A stretch of 64,000 nucleotides of DNA from the NCBI GenBank assembly GCA_020062545.1, contig JAGUWD010000028.1, positions 16,559 through 80,558 of the forward strand. Reading direction: 5' to 3'. Both the position numbers and the translations under genes were made by a program. Of this stretch, positions 27,701-35,163 are shown one piece after another (within the stretch, counting starts at the first letter, position 1; each line of letters opens with the position of its first letter). The notes under the pieces are model-generated. The model made no database searches and had not been told where the DNA came from. It saw nothing but the letters and a program-made list of their open reading frames with translations. This DNA comes from Thermodesulfovibrionales bacterium. GTDB taxonomy: Bacteria > Nitrospirota > Thermodesulfovibrionia > Thermodesulfovibrionales > Dissulfurispiraceae.

Positions 27701-27840
27701 ACAAGCAGTGTCGGGAAATCCACATTGGGCAAATCGCTCACAGGCAGGTTGCGATAGCCCATGATGCCGAAGACGAGTATCCCCAGCATGATAAGAGTTG
27801 TTGTAACAGGCCGTTTTATGAAGGTATCGGATATGTTCAT
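24736..27840 (-). CDS. RND multidrug efflux permease (AcrB/MdtB-like, HAE1 family)
   Basis: A 1034-residue inner-membrane permease. Start MNISDTFIKRPVTTTLIMLGILVFG, periplasmic porter domains, TM4 LTLSVGFLVDDAIVMLENIVRHME with the proton-relay aspartates, and the repeat half ending FSQMLTLYVTPVVYVYMDRL. It exports drugs by proton antiport through the trimeric complex. Its start overlaps the adaptor gene by four bases. Close subfamily (MdtB/C versus AcrB) not settled. Confidence 0.94.
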   Translation of the reverse strand: MNISDTFIKRPVTTTLIMLGILVFGIMGYRNLPVSDLPNVDFPTLLVTASLPGASPETMASAVATPLEKQFSTIAGLDSMTSVNALGITQITLQFDLSRNIDAAAQDVQAMIAKAASQLPAGMPSPPIYQKVNPADQPILYFALTSPTLPLYSLNEYADTLIAQRVSMVSGVAQVQIFGPQKYAVRVQVDPKAIASRKIGIDDVEKAIRSGNVNLPTGTLYGTHRLYTVQATGQLTTAAQYGPLIVAYRNGSPVRLQDIAAVADGVENNKVAAWYGTNNVLQRAIVLAIQKQPGTNTVEVATAVKDLISTMKKQLPASVSMQILYDRSVSIRDSVNDVKFTLMLTVFLVVLVIFLFLRNLSATLIPAMALPFSIVGTFAVMYLMGYSLDNLSLMALTLSVGFLVDDAIVMLENIVRHMEKGERPMEAAFKGSKEIGFTILSMTISLVAVFIPVLFMGGIIGRLFHEFSVTISAAILISGIVSLTLTPMMSSRFVRPAAEVKHNRLYLTSERFFEWMLNLYKVTLSWALRHRLSIIAVSIIVMILTIFLFIRMPKGFLPDEDKGMVFVVTEAAQGVSFDDMVRHQKALAGIVQKEPYVEGFMSAVGPGPGSPSTNNGRMFMHLKPRSERDMSVDEFIEHLRPKLASVPGIRAFLQNPPTIRIGGQLTKSLYQFTLKGSDTRELYHYSQMLEDRMRALPMLQDVTSDLQIKNPQLNIEIDRDRAESSGVTAEQIENALWNAYGSRWISTIYAPNNQYQVIIEVKPEYQMDPSALSMLYVRSSKGQLVPINAVARLSQGLGPMTVNHSGQLPSVTISFNLKPGVSLGDAVSAIDKLSRSTLPGSITTSFQGAAQAFQSSLKGLGLLLIMAVFVIYMVLGILYESFIHPVTILSALPFAGFGALVALMLFGVDLNIYSFVGIILLIGLVKKNGIMMIDFALDAQRERNKNAIDAIYEACIIRFRPIMMTTMAALLGALPIAIGFGAGAEARRPMGLAVVGGLLFSQMLTLYVTPVVYVYMDRLQQRFMKKSKGANQGG

Positions 27841-28952
27841 CTGTCTTTTTTTATCTCTACTTTGGCCCCTGCAATGAGTCTGAGTTGACCGTCGGTGACA
27901 ACAACCTCTCCGGGCTGAAGTCCCTTTTCAACCGTAATTTCCTGATCGCGTCTGATGCCTGTAACAACAGGTCTTAACTCTACTGTGTTGTCAGCCTTTA
28001 CGACAAATACATACTGCCCTTCCTGCCCTGTCTGGACAGCCTGATGCGGAATAATAACTGCATTGTGCTGAATGCCGAGTGTAAGCGATACATTGACAAA
28101 CTGTCCGGGCCACAATATTTTATCTTTATTCAAAAAAGTTGCTTTAAGCATTATGGTTCCGGTTGCCGGGTCAACAGCATTGTTTATAAAAGTGAGTTCT
28201 CCGATAGCAGAGTAAGTTTCCGGTCCCTGAATAATCGCCTCTGTTTTCAATTTTTTGGCAGACATGGCCTTTTTAATCCTCGTCAGTTCCTGTTCAGGTA
28301 CAGAGAAGCTCACATATATAGGACTGATCTGATTAATAACAGCCATAACAGTATCATTAGCCTTTATCATATTGCCCTGATTGACAAGGATGCTTCCTAT
28401 CCGTCCATTGATAGGAGAGCGCAGGTAGCAGTATTGCAGTTGCAATTTGGCATTTTCAAGTGCTGCCCTGTCAGCCTTCACTATTGCCTTAAGCGCTTCT
28501 TGGTTGGTTTTTACCTTGTCGTACTGCTGTTTCGAGACTAATTCTTCTTTAAAGAGCTCGGCATAGCGCTGTGCATCGATCCCGGCATTGTCTGCCTGAA
28601 CAACATCCCTCGCAAGGTTTGCCTCTGCCTGTCTTACTGCCTCTTCAAACGGACGGGGGTCTATTAAAAACAGGAGTTCACCTTTTTTTACATCCCTGCC
28701 TTCCTGAAAATAAACTGCGGAAAGCTGCCCATCCACACGGGATTTTAACGATACAGTGGAATAAGCCTCGACATTGCCGATGGCGCGCAGATCTACAGGA
28801 ACATCTCTCTGAACTGCTGTACTTACACTTACAGGCACGGCAGGAGCAGATTTTAGTTTTTTAGAAGATGAATCTCTGCCATGACATGCTGTAAGAAATA
28901 AAAAAAGAGTGCAAAAAAGCAGAAGGGTTGCAGATGAGAAAAACTTTCGCAT
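27837..28952 (-). CDS. RND efflux periplasmic adaptor (AcrA/MdtA-like), lipoprotein
   Basis: A 371-residue membrane-fusion protein. A lipobox (LTAC) lies at the N-terminus, then lipoyl halves (VDGQLSAVYFQEGRDVKKGELLFLIDPRPFE and YLRSPINGRIGSILVNQGNMI), a hairpin, a beta-barrel (PGQFVNVSLTLG) and the proximal domain (GLQPGEVVVTDGQLRLIAGAKVEI). It sits directly upstream of its permease and shares a base with the tolC-like stop. Confidence 0.93.
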   Translation of the reverse strand: MRKFFSSATLLLFCTLFLFLTACHGRDSSSKKLKSAPAVPVSVSTAVQRDVPVDLRAIGNVEAYSTVSLKSRVDGQLSAVYFQEGRDVKKGELLFLIDPRPFEEAVRQAEANLARDVVQADNAGIDAQRYAELFKEELVSKQQYDKVKTNQEALKAIVKADRAALENAKLQLQYCYLRSPINGRIGSILVNQGNMIKANDTVMAVINQISPIYVSFSVPEQELTRIKKAMSAKKLKTEAIIQGPETYSAIGELTFINNAVDPATGTIMLKATFLNKDKILWPGQFVNVSLTLGIQHNAVIIPHQAVQTGQEGQYVFVVKADNTVELRPVVTGIRRDQEITVEKGLQPGEVVVTDGQLRLIAGAKVEIKKDR

Positions 28953-30277
28953 TAATGTTGTCCTCCTTGAGCCTTCGCTGCCGATGTTTTTAACATTTGC
29001 CCTGTAACACGCTGAAGCCTGATCAGGGCAAGCTGATAGTTATAAGCCGCATCCGCCAACTGCCTTTCCGCTGTGATAAGCAATGTGTTTGCATCGATGA
29101 CATCTATGCTGTTGGCAAGTCCAAACTGGTATTGCCTTGAGACAGAATTGTAATTATCCCTTGCGAATGCCATCCGGTCTTCAAGGGATTTCAGAACTCC
29201 CTTCTGTGTTTGAAAATCGAGATAGGCATTTTCAACTTCGATGCCTATCGTCTTTTTCAAGTCATCATAGATGAGTTCGGACTGTCTCCTTTTTGCTTCT
29301 GCCTCTGCCACTTCAGCCTTTCTCAGACCTCCTTCAAAGAAAGGGAAGTTCAGCTTGATACCCCCGTATATGCTTTCCTTATTCAGAAATGTAGAGGCAG
29401 GATTCTCATCTTTCTTTGTATATACGCCTTCTATGGAAACCGTCGGCCAGTAAGCGCCTTTAGAATATCTGACCTGTTGTCCTGCTATCTTCCTCTGTAG
29501 TTCTACACCCTTTAATTCTGCTCTTTCCGCAAAGGCTGTCTGCTTAAGGGAATCAAGGTTATCTGCCGTATCCTGTTTGTTACCCGTTGCTTCCTTAATA
29601 TCAAAATCTCCGATTATCCCCGCAACCCTTGCAAGAATTGCCTTTGTCAGCTTGAGATTATTTTCAGATTTCACAAGTTCCGCACGGGCGCCAGACAACT
29701 CTGCCTCTGCCCTGAGCAGGTCTGTTTTTGTTACCTCACCGACCTTGAGTCTTATTGCTGCTGCATCCCTGTGCTTTGCAAGCCGATCAAAATTGGTCTT
29801 TGCAATCTCAACGGCCTTCTTTGCCCGCAGGACATCATAATAGGCTGACGCAACATTGAAAAGGTACGCCTCCCTAACTGCACGGAGGTCGTATCTGCTC
29901 TTTTCAATGCTTTCCTTTGATATATTGAAGGCAGTTATTTCCCTTCCGCTTACTGACAATGATTGGTCAAGCCTTAGTCCCCACAATGTGGAATCATCCG
30001 GCTGAATAACAGAGCCTGTGGATGATCGTTTGTCTTCGCTGTACTTCGTATAACTGCCGAAGGCAGAAAGTTTTGGAAACAGCACCGAGACGGCCTTGTC
30101 TTTGCCCCTTTCAGCAATATACAGGTCTTCTTCCGATATCTTTATCTTTTCGGAGCGGTCAAGGGCTATTCCGTAAAGGTCTTCGAGGGAATACTCCTGC
30201 GCGGGTAAGATGCCGGCAGGAAGCATAACTGCTATTAAGACTACACAAATAAAAAAAATAACTCTTGAAATAATCAT
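28952..30277 (-). CDS. TolC-family outer-membrane efflux protein
   Basis: A 441-residue outer-membrane factor with signal peptide, two OEP repeats of long helices (AYLFNVASAYYDVLRAKKAVEIAKTNFDRL... and YLDFQTQKGVLKSLEDRMAFARDNYNSVSRQYQFGLANSIDVIDAN). It gives the trans-envelope channel for the RND pump and probably also for EmrAB, as both lie in the same operon and no second channel gene is present. Confidence 0.92.
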   Translation of the reverse strand: MIISRVIFFICVVLIAVMLPAGILPAQEYSLEDLYGIALDRSEKIKISEEDLYIAERGKDKAVSVLFPKLSAFGSYTKYSEDKRSSTGSVIQPDDSTLWGLRLDQSLSVSGREITAFNISKESIEKSRYDLRAVREAYLFNVASAYYDVLRAKKAVEIAKTNFDRLAKHRDAAAIRLKVGEVTKTDLLRAEAELSGARAELVKSENNLKLTKAILARVAGIIGDFDIKEATGNKQDTADNLDSLKQTAFAERAELKGVELQRKIAGQQVRYSKGAYWPTVSIEGVYTKKDENPASTFLNKESIYGGIKLNFPFFEGGLRKAEVAEAEAKRRQSELIYDDLKKTIGIEVENAYLDFQTQKGVLKSLEDRMAFARDNYNSVSRQYQFGLANSIDVIDANTLLITAERQLADAAYNYQLALIRLQRVTGQMLKTSAAKAQGGQH

Positions 30278-30900
30278 GGCGTCTTCTCCTGTCTGCTCAC
30301 TGCTTTTAATGTTCCATTTACAAAAATCTTCACAAATTCCTTTATCGTTGTATCTTTATCCATATGCCTATATTTTTTATGCATCATCATTTCATGGACA
30401 TTAAAATACGAAAAAAACATGCCTAAAAATGCCCTTGCACCGAACTCTGTATCAAAGTCTTTAAGAATCTTTCTTTTCTGCATCTCGTCAAAATAAGATG
30501 CAAGAATCTTAAATATCTCATCGATAAATGCATGATAGATCTTATGGATTTTCTCGGGATACCTTTTCATTTCCGAATGCATTATCTGTATCAGGTCCTT
30601 TCTTGATGAAAGCGTTTCTAAAAATCTTTTTGCAATTACAGTTAGTGCCTTTTCATATGACATCATTGCTATTTCAGGCATCAGTTCTTTTAAGGCAGGC
30701 AGGAATGAATATGTGTTTATCATCTCTTCAAAGAGTTTTTCCTTTGAGGGGAAGTGCCTGAACAGCGTTACCTCGGCTATCCCCGCCTCCTTTGCAATCT
30801 CCTTTGTGGTAGCGCCGAGATAGCCATTTTTGGAAAATAGCCTTAATGCTGTTTCGAGAATCTTATCCCTCGTGGGTTGTGTGCCTTTTGACCTGCTCAT
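30274..30900 (-). CDS. TetR-family repressor of the efflux operon
   Basis: A 208-residue TetR regulator: N-terminal HTH ATTKEIAKEAGIAEVTLFRHFPSKEKLFEEM and a helical ligand-binding domain. It is the first gene of the operon, and a perfect inverted repeat overlaps its promoter, indicating autoregulation and control of all the downstream pump genes. Ligand unknown. Confidence 0.93.
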   Translation of the reverse strand: MSRSKGTQPTRDKILETALRLFSKNGYLGATTKEIAKEAGIAEVTLFRHFPSKEKLFEEMINTYSFLPALKELMPEIAMMSYEKALTVIAKRFLETLSSRKDLIQIMHSEMKRYPEKIHKIYHAFIDEIFKILASYFDEMQKRKILKDFDTEFGARAFLGMFFSYFNVHEMMMHKKYRHMDKDTTIKEFVKIFVNGTLKAVSRQEKTP

Positions 30901-30920
30901 TAAAACTCCCTATTCATAGG

Positions 30921-30967
30921 ATGTAAGTACTAACTTACATGATAGATGAAACACACGTGGTTGTCAA
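30921..30967 (-). promoter_or_regulatory. Efflux operon promoter with overlapping TetR operator
   Basis: On the minus strand: TTGACA (30967-30962), 17-base spacer, TATCAT (30944-30939). A perfect dyad ATGTAAGT-4-ACTTACAT (30921-30940) overlaps the -10 box and presumed +1. This is the usual layout for repression by a TetR protein. Confidence 0.85.
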
Positions 30968-31044
30968 GAGAAAATATAGACAAAATAACAAATAACCTTC
31001 GAGGCTGACAGGGCATGGTATTAGAGCGGTTTCAGCAGCTCTTT

Positions 31045-32139
31045 TTACTCGTAGAGTCTGATCTTCGAATAGAAAAACGGCTTGAGGGTCTTGAGTGCCA
31101 ATACAGAAACTACAGGCTTTAAAAGCCATGATGTCCTTGATTTGCTTCCGAGACACCGCTTGCAGTAAGGATGAACAACCCTGAACTTCTTGAACCCCTC
31201 GATTATTTTTCTTAGTTCCTCTGATGAAAGTATCTCCCTCAAAGATGCCTCTTTAAGATTCCCTATTTTTGTGCGGCCGTCAAAGTCAACGCAGCAGAGG
31301 GTAACATCTCCATTATGCAGTATGCTGAAGTGGTCACGCATGCCGAAACAATAGCCAGCCCATGCATTATATATCTTTTCGTCATCGAAGGCATGGCCCC
31401 AATCTTCAAGCACATATGTCTCGAAAAATATATTGGGATATATTTCCACCACATTCCATTTATACGAGACAAGCTTATTTATTTTCTTCAGTGCAGCGTC
31501 CCTTTTACCTTTATCAACACCGAGCATCTCATAGATGCGTCCCGCCCAATATCCGAATATGTTTCTCAATTCCCCGGTTGACGAGATGACCTGTACAGGG
31601 CCTGTCCTTTTTTCCATATCCCTTTTGCGGAATCTCGTGTTCAAAAAACGGAACTTGAAAATCGTATCTTTATGTCTTGAGTTATAAGAAGAGAAGAAAT
31701 CGAGAATGCCGTTAAGATAGACATCGTATGTCAGCGCCCTCGCCTTCCTGAGCACAAAGGATTTCTCGTCGGGCGTCTGCAGAGAAATATCAACCTGATA
31801 GAGGTCGTAGTTTAAAAGTTTTTTTCCTGCCTCGCTGCCGAGTCCTCCTCCATTGGTTGTCAGTCCTATCTTGATTCCTGTATTACTGGCATAGGAGAGA
31901 ATGTCAAAAAAGTCCGGATGTAGTGTCGGCTCACCCATCACATGGAAGGTGATCTTTTCACATATGTTGTTTTCATGGAGTTCAGAAATTATACGTCTGG
32001 CAAGGCCGGCATCCATATAACCGTACTTCCTTTTCATCTCTGACTTGGGGCAGAATACGCAGTTGAAATCGCATACATTGGTAAGTTCTATATGAACTCT
32101 CTGGAGCGGAATTTCTATATGGCCGAAGCGCTGCGACAT
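31045..32139 (-). CDS. Radical SAM/SPASM domain protein
   Basis: A 364-residue iron-sulfur enzyme. The cluster motif is CDFNCVFC (Cys23, 27, 30; C-x3-C-x2-C), followed by MGEPTLHP. The SPASM-like C-terminus has CFGM, TLCCVDFDG and YCKRC for auxiliary cluster ligands. This group modifies peptides or small molecules; no precursor peptide gene is evident nearby, so the substrate is unknown. It is oriented away from fliD and next to the efflux promoter region. Confidence 0.85.
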   Translation of the reverse strand: MSQRFGHIEIPLQRVHIELTNVCDFNCVFCPKSEMKRKYGYMDAGLARRIISELHENNICEKITFHVMGEPTLHPDFFDILSYASNTGIKIGLTTNGGGLGSEAGKKLLNYDLYQVDISLQTPDEKSFVLRKARALTYDVYLNGILDFFSSYNSRHKDTIFKFRFLNTRFRKRDMEKRTGPVQVISSTGELRNIFGYWAGRIYEMLGVDKGKRDAALKKINKLVSYKWNVVEIYPNIFFETYVLEDWGHAFDDEKIYNAWAGYCFGMRDHFSILHNGDVTLCCVDFDGRTKIGNLKEASLREILSSEELRKIIEGFKKFRVVHPYCKRCLGSKSRTSWLLKPVVSVLALKTLKPFFYSKIRLYE

Positions 32140-32258
32140 CTTTTAACGCTAACAAAAGCTTTTACTGGATGTCAACGAAGGCTCATAAAAATATTGCACT
32201 ATTTTTTAAATAATGCTAATTTTAATACTGAGAAAGGATCTGACAAAGGATTTGATAG

Positions 32259-33488
32259 ATGAACTCTATTGTTGATACATCTTTTTTAAATTTCAGTTTC
32301 ACCAATTCCGTCTCCGGCAAATACACACAGGTTCAAAGGAACAGCTATATAAAGTCCATCCAATCCCGGGAAGACGCAGCAAATACTAAAATAAGCGCAC
32401 TTGGTAAGCTCCTGAATTCCCTCGAAGAACTGAAAACGAGCCTTGAAGGCATAAAAACAGAATCCCTCAAAATAATGAAAGCCGAGGTCTCTGACGAAGG
32501 GATTTTAACGGCCACGGCATCTTCATCGGCAACGGAAGGTTTATATTCGGTGAAGGTCGATAGAACTGCGAAATCGCATACCCTCTATTCAAAGATATAT
32601 CCTGCTGAAAATTCAGATGTTGGTACAGGCATACTGACCATAAGGATAGGAGACAATATAGGAGTCGATTTAAATATAACGGAATCGAGAAAGACACTCT
32701 CCAGAATAAAAGATGCCCTGAATGCGTCTGATGCTGATGTAAAGGCATCGCTGGCAAAAGAGGCTTCAGGCTACAGGCTTGTGATTTCTGCTAAAAACAG
32801 TGGTGACGGAAATAAAATAAACATAATCGTATCAGATGACGATCTGAATAATACCGATTCAAACGGACTTTCCGCTCTCTCATACGACACAAATACCGCA
32901 AAAAATATGACGGAGTATACCCCTCCTTACAATGCTGTTTTGTTTGCAGACAGCAGCTTCTTTGAAAAGACCGAAAATGAAATAACGGATGCAATAACAG
33001 GCGTAACTATGAAACTCTTAAAGGAAAACGACAAGTTTCCAGTGTACATTACAGTATCGGAAGATCAGAGTTCCCTGATATTCGAAAAACTCGATTCCTT
33101 TGTCGGGGCATATAATAATGTTATCAAATTGGTGGACGAGCTTCAGGGTACAAGCAGAATCATGAAAAGGGACTCCTCTGTGGGCTATTTGAGAAACTCC
33201 CTCACAGACATTCAGACAAAGACTTATAACAATTTGACCCTTAAGTCCCTCGGTTTTAAATTCGACACAAAGGACATCATGTCCCTCGACATCGGGAAAA
33301 TTGACAGTGCAATGATTTCAAACCTGAGCAATGTAACCGCTGCTCTAAATTCCCTCGCAGGTGAACTGGAAACAACGCTCAACAGCTATATCGATTCGAT
33401 CATCCCAGGCCAACAGGATACCTACAGAACACTGATAAACGAATACATCAAGGCTGAAAAAACAACCTACAAGTCATTCAACAGATGA
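32259..33488 (+). CDS. fliD: Flagellar hook-associated protein 2 (FliD)-like cap protein
   Basis: A 409-residue protein with the FliD order: N-terminal helix (SGKYTQVQRNSYIKSIQSREDAANTKISALGKLLNSLEELK), middle beta domains (YSVKVDRTAKSHTLYSK, KLLKEN) and C-terminal helices (FEKLDSFVGAYNNVIKLVDELQGTSRIMKRD...SLTDIQTKTYNNLTLKSLGFKFD). FliD caps the filament and promotes flagellin assembly. It lies outside any flagellar cluster, overlapping tsaC by four bases. The N-terminal motif is divergent, so some uncertainty remains. Confidence 0.75.
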   Translation: MNSIVDTSFLNFSFTNSVSGKYTQVQRNSYIKSIQSREDAANTKISALGKLLNSLEELKTSLEGIKTESLKIMKAEVSDEGILTATASSSATEGLYSVKVDRTAKSHTLYSKIYPAENSDVGTGILTIRIGDNIGVDLNITESRKTLSRIKDALNASDADVKASLAKEASGYRLVISAKNSGDGNKINIIVSDDDLNNTDSNGLSALSYDTNTAKNMTEYTPPYNAVLFADSSFFEKTENEITDAITGVTMKLLKENDKFPVYITVSEDQSSLIFEKLDSFVGAYNNVIKLVDELQGTSRIMKRDSSVGYLRNSLTDIQTKTYNNLTLKSLGFKFDTKDIMSLDIGKIDSAMISNLSNVTAALNSLAGELETTLNSYIDSIIPGQQDTYRTLINEYIKAEKTTYKSFNR

Positions 33489-34081
33489 TAATAAAACTCA
33501 CCGATGAAAACCTCGGCGAAACAATAAATAAAGCCATTGCTGTTCTCAAAAGTGGAGGAATTGTCGCATATCCCACAGAGACCTTTTACGGTCTCGGGGC
33601 AAAATATGATATTGATTCAGCCCTCAAAAGGCTTTATGAAATAAAAAATAGGCCCCAAGAAAAGGCAATGCCTCTGATTATAGGCAGCAGAGAAGAACTG
33701 TTCCTTATCACCGATTCGGTAAATAAATCGGCAATGGATCTCATGGATAGATTCTGGCCCGGGCCATTAACCATCCTCTTTCGCGCCCGCCCCGGCCTTT
33801 CAGAATATATCTCATCAGAAAATAAGGTGGCGGTAAGAATTCCCGGGGAATCATTCGCCCTCAGACTCGCAATAGCAGCAGGGTTTCCCATAACCTCCAC
33901 CAGCGCAAATATATCAGGCATGCCTCCTGCTGACAATGCATCGATGGTCTCCGATTATTTTGGAGAAGTGATTGACTTAATAATTGACGGCGGCAAAACA
34001 AATGGCGGATTGCCTTCTACAATTGTTGACGTAACAGGCGACATGCCAAAAATCATCAGGCATGGATTGATAGATATTTAG
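33485..34081 (+). CDS. tsaC: Threonylcarbamoyl-AMP synthase (YrdC/Sua5)
   Basis: A 198-residue enzyme for the first step of t6A tRNA modification, making threonylcarbamoyl-AMP from threonine, bicarbonate and ATP. Motifs: GGIVAYPTETFYGLGA, LIIGSREEL, FWPGPLTILF, VAVRIPGESFALRLA and TSTSANISGMPPADN. It lacks the extra Sua5 domain. Its ATG overlaps the fliD stop, so both are probably on one transcript. Confidence 0.94.
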   Translation: MIIKLTDENLGETINKAIAVLKSGGIVAYPTETFYGLGAKYDIDSALKRLYEIKNRPQEKAMPLIIGSREELFLITDSVNKSAMDLMDRFWPGPLTILFRARPGLSEYISSENKVAVRIPGESFALRLAIAAGFPITSTSANISGMPPADNASMVSDYFGEVIDLIIDGGKTNGGLPSTIVDVTGDMPKIIRHGLIDI

Positions 34082-34210
34082 TCCTTGCAGTCCCTTTATG
34101 CAAGCCACTTCTAAGACCACGATATAGATAAATCTAATTCTTGAACAATCGTTACCCAAAATAGAATGTTCTATAAAAAACAACTTTCGTTTTAAAAATT
34201 AATTTTTTTG

Positions 34211-34248
34211 TTGACAAAAGGGAAATTATGGTGTATAGTTTTCCATAA
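34211..34248 (+). promoter_or_regulatory. Promoter and candidate operator of the HTH/nucleotidyltransferase gene
   Basis: TTGACA (34211-34216), 17-base spacer, TATAGT (34234-34239). A dyad TTATGG-11-CCATAA (34226-34231 / 34243-34248) brackets the -10 box, suggesting autorepression by the winged-helix protein encoded downstream. Confidence 0.7.
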
Positions 34249-34259
34249 AAGGAGAAAGG

Positions 34260-34805
34260 ATGCTTAAAAGCTTATTCTCATCATCCATACGAGCCGATGT
34301 TCTGGCGCTGTTATTGAACAGCCCTGAAGAAAAATTCTACGTAAGAGAGATCGCAAGGCTCTTAAGAAAAAACCCTTCGGGAGTAAAAAGGGAACTCGAC
34401 AAACTGGAAGAGATGGGACTCGTAATAAGCGAAAAGGTTGCAAACCTCAAATACTTTCATGCAGACAAGAATTCCCCCCTGTTTTCGGAATTAAAAGACC
34501 TCATAGCAAAATCACTCGGACTTCCCGGCGCCTTGAAGAGCCTTTTAAGGGCGAATGATATAAAGTCAGCATTTATCTACGGTCCGTATGCCGAAGGAGA
34601 AGAAACCCCAACCGTTAACCTGATAGTAATCGGCTCGTTCACCCCTGCGCTCCTGGTTGGTTTACACGACATCGAAAAAAAATTCGGCAAAAGGATAAAT
34701 TGCACCGTAATCGAAGAGGCAGAATATAAGCACAAAAAGCAGAAGGATGCCGCCTTAAAACGTATCCTTGCAGAAAAAAGGATTACTCTGCTGGGAAGAG
34801 TTTAA
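34260..34805 (+). CDS. Winged-helix protein with nucleotidyltransferase-like C-terminal domain
   Basis: A 181-residue protein. The N-terminal half is an ArsR/MarR-like winged helix (SSIRADVLALLLNSPEEKFYVREIARLLRKNPSGVKRELDKLEEMGLV). The C-terminal half has AFIYGPYAEGEE...VNLIVIG, which aligns with the nucleotidyltransferase core but lacks the usual GS and DxD residues. Such proteins may be autoregulated single-gene versions of MNT antitoxins. AGGAG is well placed before the ATG. Confidence 0.75.
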   Translation: MLKSLFSSSIRADVLALLLNSPEEKFYVREIARLLRKNPSGVKRELDKLEEMGLVISEKVANLKYFHADKNSPLFSELKDLIAKSLGLPGALKSLLRANDIKSAFIYGPYAEGEETPTVNLIVIGSFTPALLVGLHDIEKKFGKRINCTVIEEAEYKHKKQKDAALKRILAEKRITLLGRV

Positions 34806-34874
34806 CCTTTTAAAAAGTTCCCTTGGAGATATTTCTTTTAAGGTCTTCGAGGGACGGGAAAGGAGGTGAACTTA

Positions 34875-34940
34875 ATGGCAACAGCAAAGAAGGCAGCAGC
34901 AAAGAAGGCTCCGGCAAAAAAGGCAGCAAAGAAGAAATAA
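34875..34940 (+). CDS. Tiny histone H1-like Lys/Ala/Pro peptide, copy 1
   Basis: A 21-residue ORF, MATAKKAAAKKAPAKK..., ending in AAKKK. It has an optimal AAAGGAGGTGAAC leader six bases upstream. The composition (only K, A, T, P, M) resembles the C-terminal tails of histone H1-like bacterial proteins. The near-identical second copy lies 110 bases downstream with an identical leader. DNA or RNA binding is plausible from charge but not shown. Confidence 0.65.
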   Translation: MATAKKAAAKKAPAKKAAKKK

Positions 34941-34984
34941 CAACGGTTTTAAAGGTATTTTAAGACCGAAAGGAGGTGAACTTA

Positions 34985-35065
34985 ATGGCAACAGCAAAGA
35001 AGGCAGCAGCAAAGAAGGCTCCGGCAAAAAAGACTGCAGCAAAGAAGACTGCAAAGAAGAAATAA
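34985..35065 (+). CDS. Tiny histone H1-like Lys/Ala/Pro peptide, copy 2
   Basis: A 26-residue ORF with the same start (MATAKKAAAKKAPAKK) and five extra residues from an added TAAKKTAKKK stretch. The same AAAGGAGGTGAAC leader precedes it, and a strong terminator follows. The two copies arose by tandem duplication of ~110 bases including the leader. Confidence 0.65.
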   Translation: MATAKKAAAKKAPAKKTAAKKTAKKK

Positions 35066-35093
35066 CAACTGTTTGCAGAGGAAGTAAGAAATT

Positions 35094-35161
35094 AGGGAAT
35101 ACCCAAAAGACAATTTTGTATTCGAGGAAACTGACTTTTTGGGTATTCCCTCTTTTTTTTT
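35094..35161 (+). terminator. Rho-independent terminator after the tandem peptides
   Basis: A perfect 15-bp stem (AGGGAATACCCAAAA at 35094-35108 with its complement at 35137-35151), a 28-base loop and a run of nine T (35153-35161). It ends the plus-strand peptide unit just before the convergent lpxC. Confidence 0.88.
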
Positions 35162-35163
35162 GG

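Noticed and set aside
34081..34110. Terminator after tsaC (CTTGCA/TGCAAG stem)
   Set aside because: Six-base stem with an 11-base loop and no T-run.
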